Of a stretch of DNA of 13,972 nt, positions 7,331 to 13,972 are shown piece after piece. The notes beneath the pieces are model-generated. The model had not been told where the DNA came from. It saw nothing but the letters and a program-made list of their open reading frames with translations, and ran no database searches. Positions within the stretch are counted from its first letter, which is position 1. The number at the start of each line of letters is the position of its first letter. The translations under genes and the position numbers were made by a program. The stretch lies in contig JAGWBF010000036.1 of assembly GCA_021296025.1 (NCBI GenBank), positions 9,990 to 23,961 on the forward strand, written 5' to 3'. Source of the stretch: Dehalococcoidia bacterium. Lineage in GTDB: Bacteria; Chloroflexota; Dehalococcoidia; Lucifugimonadales; JAGWBF01.

Positions 7331-7445
7331 TGCTCTTGGCAGGGCTTCGAAGGTCCCCCGGGCCGACCTTTATCCGTATGTACTGAAGGCCGGAGTTGAT
7401 ATATATTTGGACTCGCACTCGTGAGGGCAAATTTGGGAGGGGCGC

Positions 7446-10382
7446 ATGGAAGGCGACCTGATAAGACAGAGGTTCCTGGAGTACTTCGAGGGTAAGGGCC
7501 ACAGCATCATGCCCAGCGCATCTTTGATTCCCGCGGGCGACCCGACCCTGCTCTTCACCAGCGCCGGCATGGTGCCCTTCAAGCCTTTCTTCATGGGCGA
7601 GACTACCCCCCCTTCTCGACGTCTAACATCTTCTCAGAAGAGCTTCAGGACAACCGATGTAGATGAAGTGGGGGACCACAAGCACCTGACATTCTTTGAA
7701 ATGCTGGGGAACTTCAGCATTGGGGACTACTTCAAGAAGGATGCTATCGCCTTCGCCTGGGAGTTTGTGACCAAGGAGTTTGGCTTGGCCCCGGACCGCC
7801 TGTACGTGACCATCTACACCGACGACGATGAGTCCTACAGCTACTGGCGGGAGGACATCGGAGTCCCCCACGAACGCATATACCGCTACGGAGCCAGCGA
7901 CAACTGGTGGGGGCCGGCAGGGAAAGAAGGCCCCTGCGGCCCTTGCAGCGAGATTCACTACGATGGGGGTATAGAGTACGGGTGCGGGACCTCCGAATGC
8001 CATCCGAACCATGATTGCGAAAGGTTCGTCGAGTTGTGGAACCTGGTCTTCATGCAGTTCTACCAGGACTTGGAGGGAGTTCGCACTCCATTGCCCGCCC
8101 CAAGCATAGATACGGGAATGGGCTTGGAGCGCGCGGCCGTAATCCTGCAGGGTAAACGAAACCTCTACGAGATCGACCTGTTCCAGCCCATCGTCCGTCG
8201 CGTTTGTGACCTCACCGGCGCCACCTACGGCGCAGACAAGGACTCAGACTACGCTATTCGGGTGGTCACGGAGCACGCCCGTAGCGCCGTATTTCTTATA
8301 GGTGACGGAGTCGTCCCCAGCAACGAGGGGAGGGGATATGTCCTCAGGCGCATTATCCGAAGGGGCATACGTCACGGCCGACGCCTTGGCCTGGATGAGC
8401 CTTTCCTAGAGCAGGTGGCCGAGTCGGTGATAGAAGGGTTCGGGAAGGCGTACCCGGAGCTGGAAACGAACCGCGGATTCATATATAAGGTGCTGGCCTT
8501 GGAGGAGAGCCGCTTCGCCCAAGCCTTCGAACGGGGCAGTGACATCCTCGACCAGATGATTCGCTCCCGTGGCGAAGACCAGCGAAGGCTCCAAGGCATC
8601 CGGGGAAGCACGGACGTCGATCTTAATGCGATTCTGCAAGGGACCTTCTCCTCGGCCATCATCGACGACGACACGGACACTTCCGATACTGGACGGGCCC
8701 GGGAGTCCCGGCAAGGTGGGCTGGAAGGCCAGTACATAGGTGCCCGCCTATATTGCGAAGCGGTTGCTGAGATCATCGGAGACATCTTCGAGCATGGAGC
8801 ATTTCATGGTCCCCAGGGAGACACACCAGCGGACCTCAACAGCTACATCACAAGTCGAAGAGAGGCAGCCAACGAGCTGAGCACCCTTATATCCGGCACC
8901 GAGGCCTTTGCCCTGTACGACACCCACGGGTTCCCGCCGGAGCTCACAGCGGAGATAGCGGGCGAACAGGGACTCACGGTCGACATGGATGGTTTCGAAA
9001 AGGCCATGGAAGCCCAGAGGGAGCGGGCCCGGTCCGTTCATAGCTTCTCGGGAGCGATGGAGATCGTCTCCACCTACGAGAACCTGGGCGTAGGCGCCGT
9101 GGAGTTCGTAGGGTACGACCACCTTACCCGGGACACGACCATCGCGGCTCTTCTGGTGGACAAGGTCCCCGTGGGGACCGCTGTCGCCGGCCAGCAGGTA
9201 GAGGTTGTCCTGGCTGCAACTCCCTTCTATGCAGAAGGCGGCGGCCAAGTGGGTGACTCCGGCGCCATCGTTGGGCCCAACGGGCGGGTCAGCATAGACG
9301 ACACCCAATGCCCAGTGGCGGGTCTGGTGGTGCACTCGGGCACCGTCGGAGAGGGCGACATAACCCTGGGAGAGCAGGTGAACGCCAGGGTCGACCCCCG
9401 TAAGCGCCAGGACGCCGCCAGGAACCATAGCGGGACTCACATTCTCCACGCCGCCCTGAGGCAGACCCTGGGTCCCCACGTGCGCCAGGCCGGTTCCCAC
9501 GTTGCTCCGGCCCGCCTCCGGTTCGACTACAGCCACGTCAGTCCCCTCTCCAAAGACGACCTATCGGAGGTACAGGGACTGGCCAACCAGAAGATCCAGG
9601 ACAACCTGGCGGTGACTATCCGGGAATCCTCCTTTACCCAAGCGGTGAACGAAGGCGCCCTCGCCTTCTTCGGCGATCGCTACGGCGACGTTGTGCGCAT
9701 CGTAGAGATGTCCAGCGGGGAGCTCTTCAGCATGGAAGTGTGCGGAGGCACCCACGTTTCAGCCACCGGCCAGATCGGACCCCTCTTCGTGTTGGGTGAT
9801 TACAGCATCGGGGGCGGCATGCGCCGCATCGAAGCCGTTACCGGCCAGGGAGCGGAGGTGCTGTTCCAAGAACGGACCAAGCTCCTCGAGTCCCTCTCCC
9901 AAAAGCTGCAGACCCCTGTGAACGATTTGGAAGGCCGCATCGATAGCTTCATGGACGAAATGGAGAAACTGCGAAGGCAGGTCGCGTCCCTGGAGAGGGA
10001 GAGCCTGGGCAGGGAAGCGGCCGCGCTCCTCCAGGGGGTGCAGAGCGTGAACGGGGTCCAGCTAGTCGCCTCCCGCACATCGGCCAGCAGCGTGGATGGG
10101 ATGCGAGAGATGGGGGATCGTCTAAAGGGACAGCTGTCCAGCGCCGCCATCGTCCTGGGAGCGGTACTGGAAGGCCGCCCGGTCGTTATCGCCATGGTCA
10201 CGCCCGACCTGGTGGGCCGGGGACTCCACGCAGGGAACATGGTGAAGGAGCTTGCTCAAATGATGGACGGAGGAGGAGGAGGAAGGCCTGATTTCGCCCA
10301 AGCCGGAGGCAAGAGGGCCGACAAGCTGGAAGATGCCATCCGTCTCGCCAGGGATGTCGTCGAAAGGCAGACAACGCCCTGA
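7446..10382 (+). CDS. alaS: Alanine--tRNA ligase with a large internal insertion
   Basis: It charges tRNA-Ala and edits Ser/Gly mischarging. It has 978 residues, about 100 more than the usual near 876. The class II catalytic core is in the N-terminal part, with class II motif 2 in FFEMLGNFSIGDYF (83-96). A cysteine-rich insert follows (Cys180, Cys185, Cys191). The editing domain has HSGTH (H661, H665) and CGGTH (C766, H770), the four zinc ligands. A coiled-coil stretch (about 808-860) leads to a C-Ala/DHHA1 domain with GGGGGRPDFAQAGG (942-955). The oddity is residues about 373-480: between ERGSDILDQM and SGTEAFALYDTHGF, where E. coli has only about ten residues, there are over 100, rich in charge (IIDDDTDTSD at 405-414). 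The frame is intact throughout. The ATG has GGAGG (7436-7440) with a spacer of 5 nt. No T-box leader is visible. ruvX overlaps its stop. Confidence 0.96.
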   Translation: MEGDLIRQRFLEYFEGKGHSIMPSASLIPAGDPTLLFTSAGMVPFKPFFMGETTPPSRRLTSSQKSFRTTDVDEVGDHKHLTFFEMLGNFSIGDYFKKDAIAFAWEFVTKEFGLAPDRLYVTIYTDDDESYSYWREDIGVPHERIYRYGASDNWWGPAGKEGPCGPCSEIHYDGGIEYGCGTSECHPNHDCERFVELWNLVFMQFYQDLEGVRTPLPAPSIDTGMGLERAAVILQGKRNLYEIDLFQPIVRRVCDLTGATYGADKDSDYAIRVVTEHARSAVFLIGDGVVPSNEGRGYVLRRIIRRGIRHGRRLGLDEPFLEQVAESVIEGFGKAYPELETNRGFIYKVLALEESRFAQAFERGSDILDQMIRSRGEDQRRLQGIRGSTDVDLNAILQGTFSSAIIDDDTDTSDTGRARESRQGGLEGQYIGARLYCEAVAEIIGDIFEHGAFHGPQGDTPADLNSYITSRREAANELSTLISGTEAFALYDTHGFPPELTAEIAGEQGLTVDMDGFEKAMEAQRERARSVHSFSGAMEIVSTYENLGVGAVEFVGYDHLTRDTTIAALLVDKVPVGTAVAGQQVEVVLAATPFYAEGGGQVGDSGAIVGPNGRVSIDDTQCPVAGLVVHSGTVGEGDITLGEQVNARVDPRKRQDAARNHSGTHILHAALRQTLGPHVRQAGSHVAPARLRFDYSHVSPLSKDDLSEVQGLANQKIQDNLAVTIRESSFTQAVNEGALAFFGDRYGDVVRIVEMSSGELFSMEVCGGTHVSATGQIGPLFVLGDYSIGGGMRRIEAVTGQGAEVLFQERTKLLESLSQKLQTPVNDLEGRIDSFMDEMEKLRRQVASLERESLGREAAALLQGVQSVNGVQLVASRTSASSVDGMREMGDRLKGQLSSAAIVLGAVLEGRPVVIAMVTPDLVGRGLHAGNMVKELAQMMDGGGGGRPDFAQAGGKRADKLEDAIRLARDVVERQTTP

Positions 10383-10804
10383 CGCTCCTGTGCCTGGATG
10401 TGGGTGATCGGCGGATAGGCTTGGCCGTCAGTCCGGGGGGGCTTTCCATGGCTGTCCCTGCCGGGTACATCGAGCGTACCAAGCTCGAGGAAGATGTACA
10501 GCGGGTCCTGGAGGAGGCCTCCTCCAGGGGTGTGGTCGAGATAGTCGTCGGTGTACCATACTCCCTGGATGGGAGCGTGGGTCCTCAGGCCAGGAAGACA
10601 ATGCGGCTTGTCAACGTGCTCCGTCAGCGTACCAAACTGCCCATCACCAAGGTCAATGAGCAGTACTCTACCTCAGAAGCAACCAGGCAGATGGGCCAAG
10701 CCAGAAAGATCCGTGATTGGGGCAAGGGTGATATAGATGCTGCCGCAGCAGCGGTTATCCTCCAGGACTATCTGGACCAGACAACCCCAAGGGATGCGTC
10801 TTGA
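10379..10804 (+). CDS. ruvX: RuvX/YqgF-family RNase H-like nuclease (pre-16S rRNA processing)
   Basis: YqgF-family proteins are RNase H-fold nucleases linked to 5'-end maturation of 16S rRNA. The conserved first strand reads LLCLDVGDRRIGLAVS, whose Asp (residue 7 from this start) is a catalytic residue in the family. IVVGVPYSLDGSVGPQA and DIDAAAAAVILQDYL also fit. The usual DER segment is NEQ here, keeping the Glu. The start is unusual: no ATG, GTG or TTG lies upstream of the catalytic Asp before the frame runs deep into alaS. The first common start, GTG at 10400, would delete that Asp. A CTG at 10379-10381, overlapping the alaS TGA as CTGA, gives 141 residues with a normal N-terminus. It suggests coupled translation from alaS; AAAGG at 10363-10367 is a weak SD. 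Family call firm, exact start inferred. Confidence 0.85.
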   Translation: MTLLCLDVGDRRIGLAVSPGGLSMAVPAGYIERTKLEEDVQRVLEEASSRGVVEIVVGVPYSLDGSVGPQARKTMRLVNVLRQRTKLPITKVNEQYSTSEATRQMGQARKIRDWGKGDIDAAAAAVILQDYLDQTTPRDAS

Positions 10805-10835
10805 CTGAAATGCAAGGACGGGATACTCTTTCGTC

Positions 10836-10844
10836 TGTTATACT
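10836..10844 (+). promoter_or_regulatory. Extended -10 promoter for the ferredoxin gene
   Basis: TG (10836-10837), one base, then TATACT (10839-10844): an extended -10 element with five of six consensus bases. No good -35 lies 17 nt upstream, as is common for this promoter type. The transcript should start near 10850, giving a leader of about 60 nt. Confidence 0.55.
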
Positions 10845-10861
10845 AAGGGTGTACCTCGGTT

Positions 10862-10872
10862 GTACCGGGTAC
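10862..10872. other. Palindrome in the ferredoxin leader
   Basis: GTACC-G-GGTAC is a perfect palindrome about 12 nt past the predicted transcript start, and another GTACC lies at 10851-10855. The surrounding leader could also form an imperfect stem (GGTTGT with ACAAACC, one bulge). It could be a protein site or a leader structure; neither is proven. Confidence 0.3.
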
Positions 10873-10912
10873 GACAAACCACCCGTAACCTAAGAGGGGG
10901 AAGCGCCAACAA

Positions 10913-11185
10913 ATGACGTACATTATTGCCGAGCCGTGCGTGGGAGTTAAGGACGGAGCATGCGTAGATGTCTGCCCGGTGGACTGCATTTACACTACCG
11001 ATCAGGATGACTACTTCATGATCAATCCGGACGAATGCATCGACTGCGCAGCGTGCGAGCCGGTCTGCCCGGTAAACGCCATCTTCGCCGAAGACGCGGT
11101 GCCTGAGCAGTGGAACACCTACATCGCAATGAACTACGACTACTTCAAGGAGAGGGACCTCTCGTCCCTTAAGACCCACCTGTAG
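10913..11185 (+). CDS. Ferredoxin with 3Fe-4S/4Fe-4S (FdxA-like) cysteine pattern
   Basis: This is a small soluble electron carrier of 90 residues. Eight cysteines fit the seven-iron pattern: C9, C17 and C21 with C52 would bind a 3Fe-4S cluster, and C25 with C42, C45 and C48 a 4Fe-4S cluster. The first motif is CVGVKDGACVDVC rather than CxxC, so the residue that is Cys11 in the Azotobacter-type protein is Val12, which favours a 3Fe cluster or a modified 4Fe site. CPVDC and DECIDCAACEPVCP are typical, and AIFAEDAVPEQW matches the FdxA tail. GAGGGGG (10894-10900) is a long 12 nt from the ATG. It has its own promoter and a terminator after it, so it is probably monocistronic. It is a plausible electron donor for the activase encoded about 1 kb downstream, which is inference from proximity only. 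Confidence 0.93.
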   Translation: MTYIIAEPCVGVKDGACVDVCPVDCIYTTDQDDYFMINPDECIDCAACEPVCPVNAIFAEDAVPEQWNTYIAMNYDYFKERDLSSLKTHL

Positions 11186-11276
11186 TCCCGGGAACACGGG
11201 TTGCCCAACTCACAGGCCCGACTTGTTATATCCTGGGACCGGAAACCTGGGGTAACGTGTTCTAGAAGCATTTCCA

Positions 11277-11309
11277 GAGAAAGCTCAAGATGTGTACTTG
11301 AGCTTTCTT
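11277..11309 (+). terminator. Intrinsic terminator after the ferredoxin gene
   Basis: AAAGCTCAAG (11280-11289) pairs perfectly with CTTGAGCTTT (11297-11306) around a loop of 7 nt, and the stem extends two to three more pairs outwards. A pyrimidine run, CTTCTT, follows. It lies 91 nt after the ferredoxin stop and upstream of the TetR promoter. Confidence 0.7.
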
Positions 11310-11379
11310 CTTGCGCCGCCTGGTTTGGATCACTCTCGAATGGGCATCTTTTCCCTTAGTCATTTTCTACGAAATTGTT

Positions 11380-11408
11380 TTGACAGCACTGTTCACTGCC
11401 TATACCAT
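11380..11408 (+). promoter_or_regulatory. Probable promoter of the TetR-family gene
   Basis: A perfect -35 TTGACA (11380-11385) and, after 17 nt, TACCAT (11403-11408, four of six -10 bases). TATACC at 11401 with a spacer of 15 nt is an alternative. The leader to the ATG at 11453 would be about 40 nt. The gap 11186-11452 otherwise holds only the terminator above. Confidence 0.5.
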
Positions 11409-11452
11409 CCGCCCAGACCGACCTCAACCGGGCAATTGGGGGAAGTGGCTGG

Positions 11453-12112
11453 ATGTTTGACGGCGAACGGGACGGGCGGCTCCAACGGCTGGTCAACTCA
11501 GCAAAGCGTTCCTTTGCAACCAGGGGATTCCACGCAACCAGCGTATCCCTGATCGTCCAGGAAGCAGGCATTGCCCGAGGCACCTTCTACCTGCACTTTG
11601 ACAACAAGCTGCACCTTTTCCAGAGCCTGCTGGACTCATCTCTCCAGAACCTGACGGACCAGATAAAGCCCATATCCCTGGAACCGGGCGATCCCCATCC
11701 CCTGGAGCAGATAAGCGACAATCTCACCCGGGTGCTGGACCTAGTGCTGGCTGACCGGGACCTCTCGGCCATCCTGCTGAACCAGACCAGCTCCATGAGC
11801 GAGGTTGTGGAGTCCAGGCTCTATGACTTTTACCAGCAGGTCGCCGACATGATCGAAAGTTCTCTCGTTCTCGGCATATCGGTGGACCTGGTGCGCCCTT
11901 GCGATACCCGCCTTGTGGCTTATTCCCTCATGGGGTCAGTTAAAGAGGTGGTGCAACAGATGATCATCGCGCCGAGAGAAGAGGCCAACGTGGAGGAGAC
12001 CGTGCAGGAACTGCTAGCCTTCGGCTTGCGAGCAGTCCTGAAGGAAGGCCAGATGAGCTTTTTGCATGAACGGGACAGGAGCCGTACCGCCGGCGTAAAA
12101 GCAGGACGATAG
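11453..12112 (+). CDS. TetR/AcrR-family transcriptional regulator
   Basis: The protein of 219 residues has the standard architecture. The N-terminal helix-turn-helix has AKRSFATRGFHATSVS (17-32) and the recognition part IARGTFYLHFDNK (40-52), which is the TetR signature. It is followed by an all-helical ligand-binding and dimerisation region (about 60-200) with no recognisable ligand type. The ATG is preceded by GGGGGAAG (11438-11445), a spacer of about 7 nt. It lies directly upstream of the activase gene with a gap of 80 nt, in the same direction. Two palindromic sequences in that gap are candidate operators. It could control itself, the activase and genes beyond the window; the ligand may be an acyl-CoA or aromatic compound, as for many relatives, but nothing in the sequence shows this. 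The tail after 203 is basic (Arg/Lys-rich). Confidence 0.92.
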   Translation: MFDGERDGRLQRLVNSAKRSFATRGFHATSVSLIVQEAGIARGTFYLHFDNKLHLFQSLLDSSLQNLTDQIKPISLEPGDPHPLEQISDNLTRVLDLVLADRDLSAILLNQTSSMSEVVESRLYDFYQQVADMIESSLVLGISVDLVRPCDTRLVAYSLMGSVKEVVQQMIIAPREEANVEETVQELLAFGLRAVLKEGQMSFLHERDRSRTAGVKAGR

Positions 12113-12128
12113 GAGTCTCTATACCGGC

Positions 12129-12157
12129 TAGTCCTGGACTACCTTGACGCCAGGGTA
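12129..12157. promoter_or_regulatory. Candidate operator palindromes between tetR and the activase gene
   Basis: TAGTCC-T-GGACTA (12129-12141) is a perfect inverted repeat of 13 nt. Next to it, sharing two bases, 12140-12157 is an inverted repeat of 18 nt with seven of nine pairs matching (TACC...GGTA). TTGACG at 12144-12149 inside the second repeat could serve as a -35, but its partner -10 (AGATTC at 12167) is weak. Position and symmetry suit a TetR-family operator; no matching site was found before the TetR gene itself. Confidence 0.4.
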
Positions 12158-12192
12158 GCATCCGGGAGATTCCAAATAGGGAAGAGGGCTTC

Positions 12193-13972
12193 ATGGTAGC
12201 AACTACATATACGGCCAGCAACAATCAAGGCAGCTCGGTTGGCACCCTAATGGTCGGGTTGGACGTGGGTTCCACCACCGTAAAGGCAGTGGTGATGGAC
12301 CCCTCGAATGACGAGATTCTCTGGAAGGACTACGAACGCCACCAGACCAAGCAGCCGGAAAAGGTGTTCGAGTTTCTCCAGCGTATCCGGGACGAGTTCC
12401 AGGTACCCGACGATAGTTTCCGCATCTTCATCACCGGCAGCGGCGGAGGTATGCTCAAGGAGTACATAGGGGCCAAGTTCGTTCAGGAGGTCAACGCAGT
12501 CTCCCTTGCCGTGGAGCACCTGTACCCCGAAGCGGGCTCCGTTATAGAGCTGGGGGGTCAGGACGCCAAGATAATCATCTGGTTCTCCGACCCAGAAACG
12601 GGTTCCAAGCGTAAGGTCCCCAGCATGAACGACAAGTGCGCCGGCGGCACAGGCGCGGTCATAGACAAGATTAACGCCAAGGTACAGCTTACCGGTGAGC
12701 AGCTCACGGCGCTGGAATACTACGATGTGAAGCTCCACCCTGTCGCCGGAAAGTGCGGCGTCTTCGCCGAGACCGACATCAACGGTCTCCAGAAGAACGG
12801 AGTGCCTTCCAACGAGCTTATGGCATCCCTGTTCGAAGCAATAGTCCAACAGAACCTCAGCGTTCTGACTCGGGGAAACACTCTGCGGCCCACCGTTCTT
12901 CTGCTGGGAGGTCCCAACACCTACATTCCTGCAATGCGGGACTGCTGGAAGAACAACATTCCCAAGATATGGGAAGAACGAAACTTCCCCCTTCCCGAAG
13001 GCGTGGATCCCCGTGATCTCATAATTGTTCCGGAAAACGCTCAGTACTACGCGGCCATCGGCTCGGTCCTCTACGGGAAGACGGAAGACCCAGAAGTAGG
13101 CCTGTTCACCGGCACCACGGCCCTCGAGGAGTTCATCGAAGTGGGCCGTACCCAGATGCGGGAAGCTTCGGGAGATGTCGGATTGTCCAAGACCGAAGAG
13201 GAGCTTGAGGAGTTCAAGAAGCTCTTCGCCCGGCAGCCCTGGGAGCCCGCCAAGTTCGAAGTTGGAGAAGAGGTCAAGGCCTTCATTGGCATAGATGGGG
13301 GGTCAACCTCCACGAAGGCGGTCCTCATGGACCAAGGGGGTGATCTCCTGGCCACCGCCTACCAGCTTTCCAAGGGCAATCCACTGGCCGACACCCAGGA
13401 TATCCTCAAGGAACTCAGGGAATACGTGGAAGACCAAGGCGCCATTCTTAATGTAATGGGTGTTGGCACCACCGGCTACGCCAAGGACATGCTCAAGGAA
13501 TCCCTCAGTGCCGACGTCGCCATCGTGGAGACTGTAGCCCACACCAAGTCCGCCCTCCACTACTACAAAGATGTTGATGTGATCGTCGATGTGGGTGGCC
13601 AGGATATCAAGGTGATCGTCCTCAAGGGAGGCAAGGTCAAGGACTTCAAGCTAAACACCCAGTGCTCCGCCGGCAACGGCTACTTCCTGCAGAGCACAGC
13701 CGCCAGGTTCGGATACTCGGTTGCTGAGTACGCCGACGTGGCCTTCGATGCGGATCGTCTTCCCGTCTTCGGGTACGGCTGCGCCGTGTTCATGGAGACG
13801 GACATTGTCAATTTCCAGCAGCTGGGCTGGGAAAAGAAAGAGATCATGGCCGGTCTCGCTAAGGTACTGCCTAAGAACATCTGGCTGTACGTGGTGGCCG
13901 AGCCCAACCTGAACAAGTTCGGAACGAACTTCGTGCTGCAGGGCGGCACGCAGCACAACCTGGCCGCCGTCA
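12193..13972 (+). CDS. Tandem acyl-CoA dehydratase activase (HgdC/BadF/BcrAD ATPase family), N-terminal part; 3' end outside window
   Basis: It is open for 593 codons with no stop before the window ends. Two ASKHA-fold activase domains lie in tandem. Domain 1 (about 20-320) has the phosphate loop GLDVGSTTVKAV (22-33) and ELGGQDAKII. Domain 2 (from about 364) has GIDGGSTSTKAV (366-377) and DVGGQDIKVIV. Both keep the two cysteines that hold the bridging [4Fe-4S] cluster in HgdC dimers: Cys149 (NDKCAGGTG) and Cys188 (GKCGVFAETD), Cys491 (TQCSAGNG) and Cys530 (GYGCAVFMETD). Each pair is 39 residues apart, as I recall for HgdC. Activases spend ATP to deliver a low-potential electron to 2-hydroxyacyl-CoA dehydratases or benzoyl-CoA-type reductases. 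Tandem forms are known as large proteins with DUF2229 and HgdB-like parts C-terminally, so the rest is probably downstream. ATG 12193 has GAGGG (12184-12188) with a spacer of 4 nt. The substrate is unknown. Confidence 0.92.
   Translation, partial: MVATTYTASNNQGSSVGTLMVGLDVGSTTVKAVVMDPSNDEILWKDYERHQTKQPEKVFEFLQRIRDEFQVPDDSFRIFITGSGGGMLKEYIGAKFVQEVNAVSLAVEHLYPEAGSVIELGGQDAKIIIWFSDPETGSKRKVPSMNDKCAGGTGAVIDKINAKVQLTGEQLTALEYYDVKLHPVAGKCGVFAETDINGLQKNGVPSNELMASLFEAIVQQNLSVLTRGNTLRPTVLLLGGPNTYIPAMRDCWKNNIPKIWEERNFPLPEGVDPRDLIIVPENAQYYAAIGSVLYGKTEDPEVGLFTGTTALEEFIEVGRTQMREASGDVGLSKTEEELEEFKKLFARQPWEPAKFEVGEEVKAFIGIDGGSTSTKAVLMDQGGDLLATAYQLSKGNPLADTQDILKELREYVEDQGAILNVMGVGTTGYAKDMLKESLSADVAIVETVAHTKSALHYYKDVDVIVDVGGQDIKVIVLKGGKVKDFKLNTQCSAGNGYFLQSTAARFGYSVAEYADVAFDADRLPVFGYGCAVFMETDIVNFQQLGWEKKEIMAGLAKVLPKNIWLYVVAEPNLNKFGTNFVLQGGTQHNLAAV

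Noticed and set aside
7299..7445. T-box riboswitch or other leader before alaS
   Set aside because: No T-box sequence, specifier stem or terminator/antiterminator pair is visible in these 147 bases.
8748..9536. Open minus-strand frame of 262 codons inside alaS
   Set aside because: It is fully antisense to a conserved region of alaS, has no recognisable motif and is expected from high G+C third positions.
10400..10804. GTG at 10400 as the ruvX start
   Set aside because: It would remove the first strand and the catalytic Asp that is clearly encoded just upstream in frame.
12247..12849. Open minus-strand frame of 200 codons opposite the activase gene
   Set aside because: The plus strand encodes unmistakable activase motifs over the same bases; the antisense frame has none.
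1..13972. CRISPR array, insertion sequence, or replication origin
   Set aside because: No regularly spaced repeats, no transposase-like frame with terminal repeats, and no cluster of DnaA-box-like sites was found by reading.

Overview
The window reads as a stretch of bacterial chromosome, roughly 60% G+C, carrying mostly housekeeping genes. No plasmid, phage or transposase gene is visible. Gene content and protein style suggest Chloroflexota, perhaps a Dehalococcoidia/SAR202-type lineage. The hints are a Zn-ribbon joined to a DEAD-box helicase, a small SWIM protein, a seven-iron-type ferredoxin and a large two-headed acyl-CoA dehydratase activase. This taxonomic guess is inference from gene style, not from any search.

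Layout. (1) Plus strand, 1-2251: the 3' part of folC, cut by the window start, then fabF 58 nt downstream. (2) Minus strand, 2293-5222: a degenerate tRNA-Gly copy, a two-domain carboxymuconolactone decarboxylase-family gene and typA/bipA with a TTG start. (3) Plus strand, 5445-6848: a DEAD-box RNA helicase divergent from typA, with an N-terminal four-cysteine Zn-ribbon. (4) Minus strand, 6923-7268: a small SWIM zinc-finger gene with a good promoter, followed after 19 nt by an intact tRNA-Gly(CCC) with encoded CCA. (5) Plus strand, 7446-10804: alaS with an unusual insertion of about 100 residues, overlapped by ruvX, which seems to start at a CTG inside the alaS stop (CTGA). (6) Plus strand, 10836-11309: a ferredoxin with its own extended -10 promoter and a hairpin terminator. 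(7) Plus strand, 11380 to the end: a TetR-family regulator, a gap of 80 nt holding two palindromes, and the first 593 codons of a large protein with tandem HgdC/BadF-type activase domains, cut by the window end.

How the genes relate. folC, fabF, typA, alaS, ruvX and the tRNA serve folate and lipid synthesis, translation and RNA processing. The ferredoxin, TetR and activase genes at the right end are the only part suggesting specialised metabolism. Activases of this family use ATP and a [4Fe-4S] cluster to push low-potential electrons into radical acyl-CoA dehydratases or reductases, and a ferredoxin is a plausible electron donor. The TetR gene just upstream is a plausible regulator of the activase.

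The most unusual structural signal is a pair of related segments of 96 nt, at 2293-2388 and 6926-7021, in the same orientation. Each holds a tRNA-Gly(CCC) sequence, its 5' leader of 19 nt and the TAG stop of an unrelated upstream gene. The left copy has decayed. No complete new defence or mobile system is visible.
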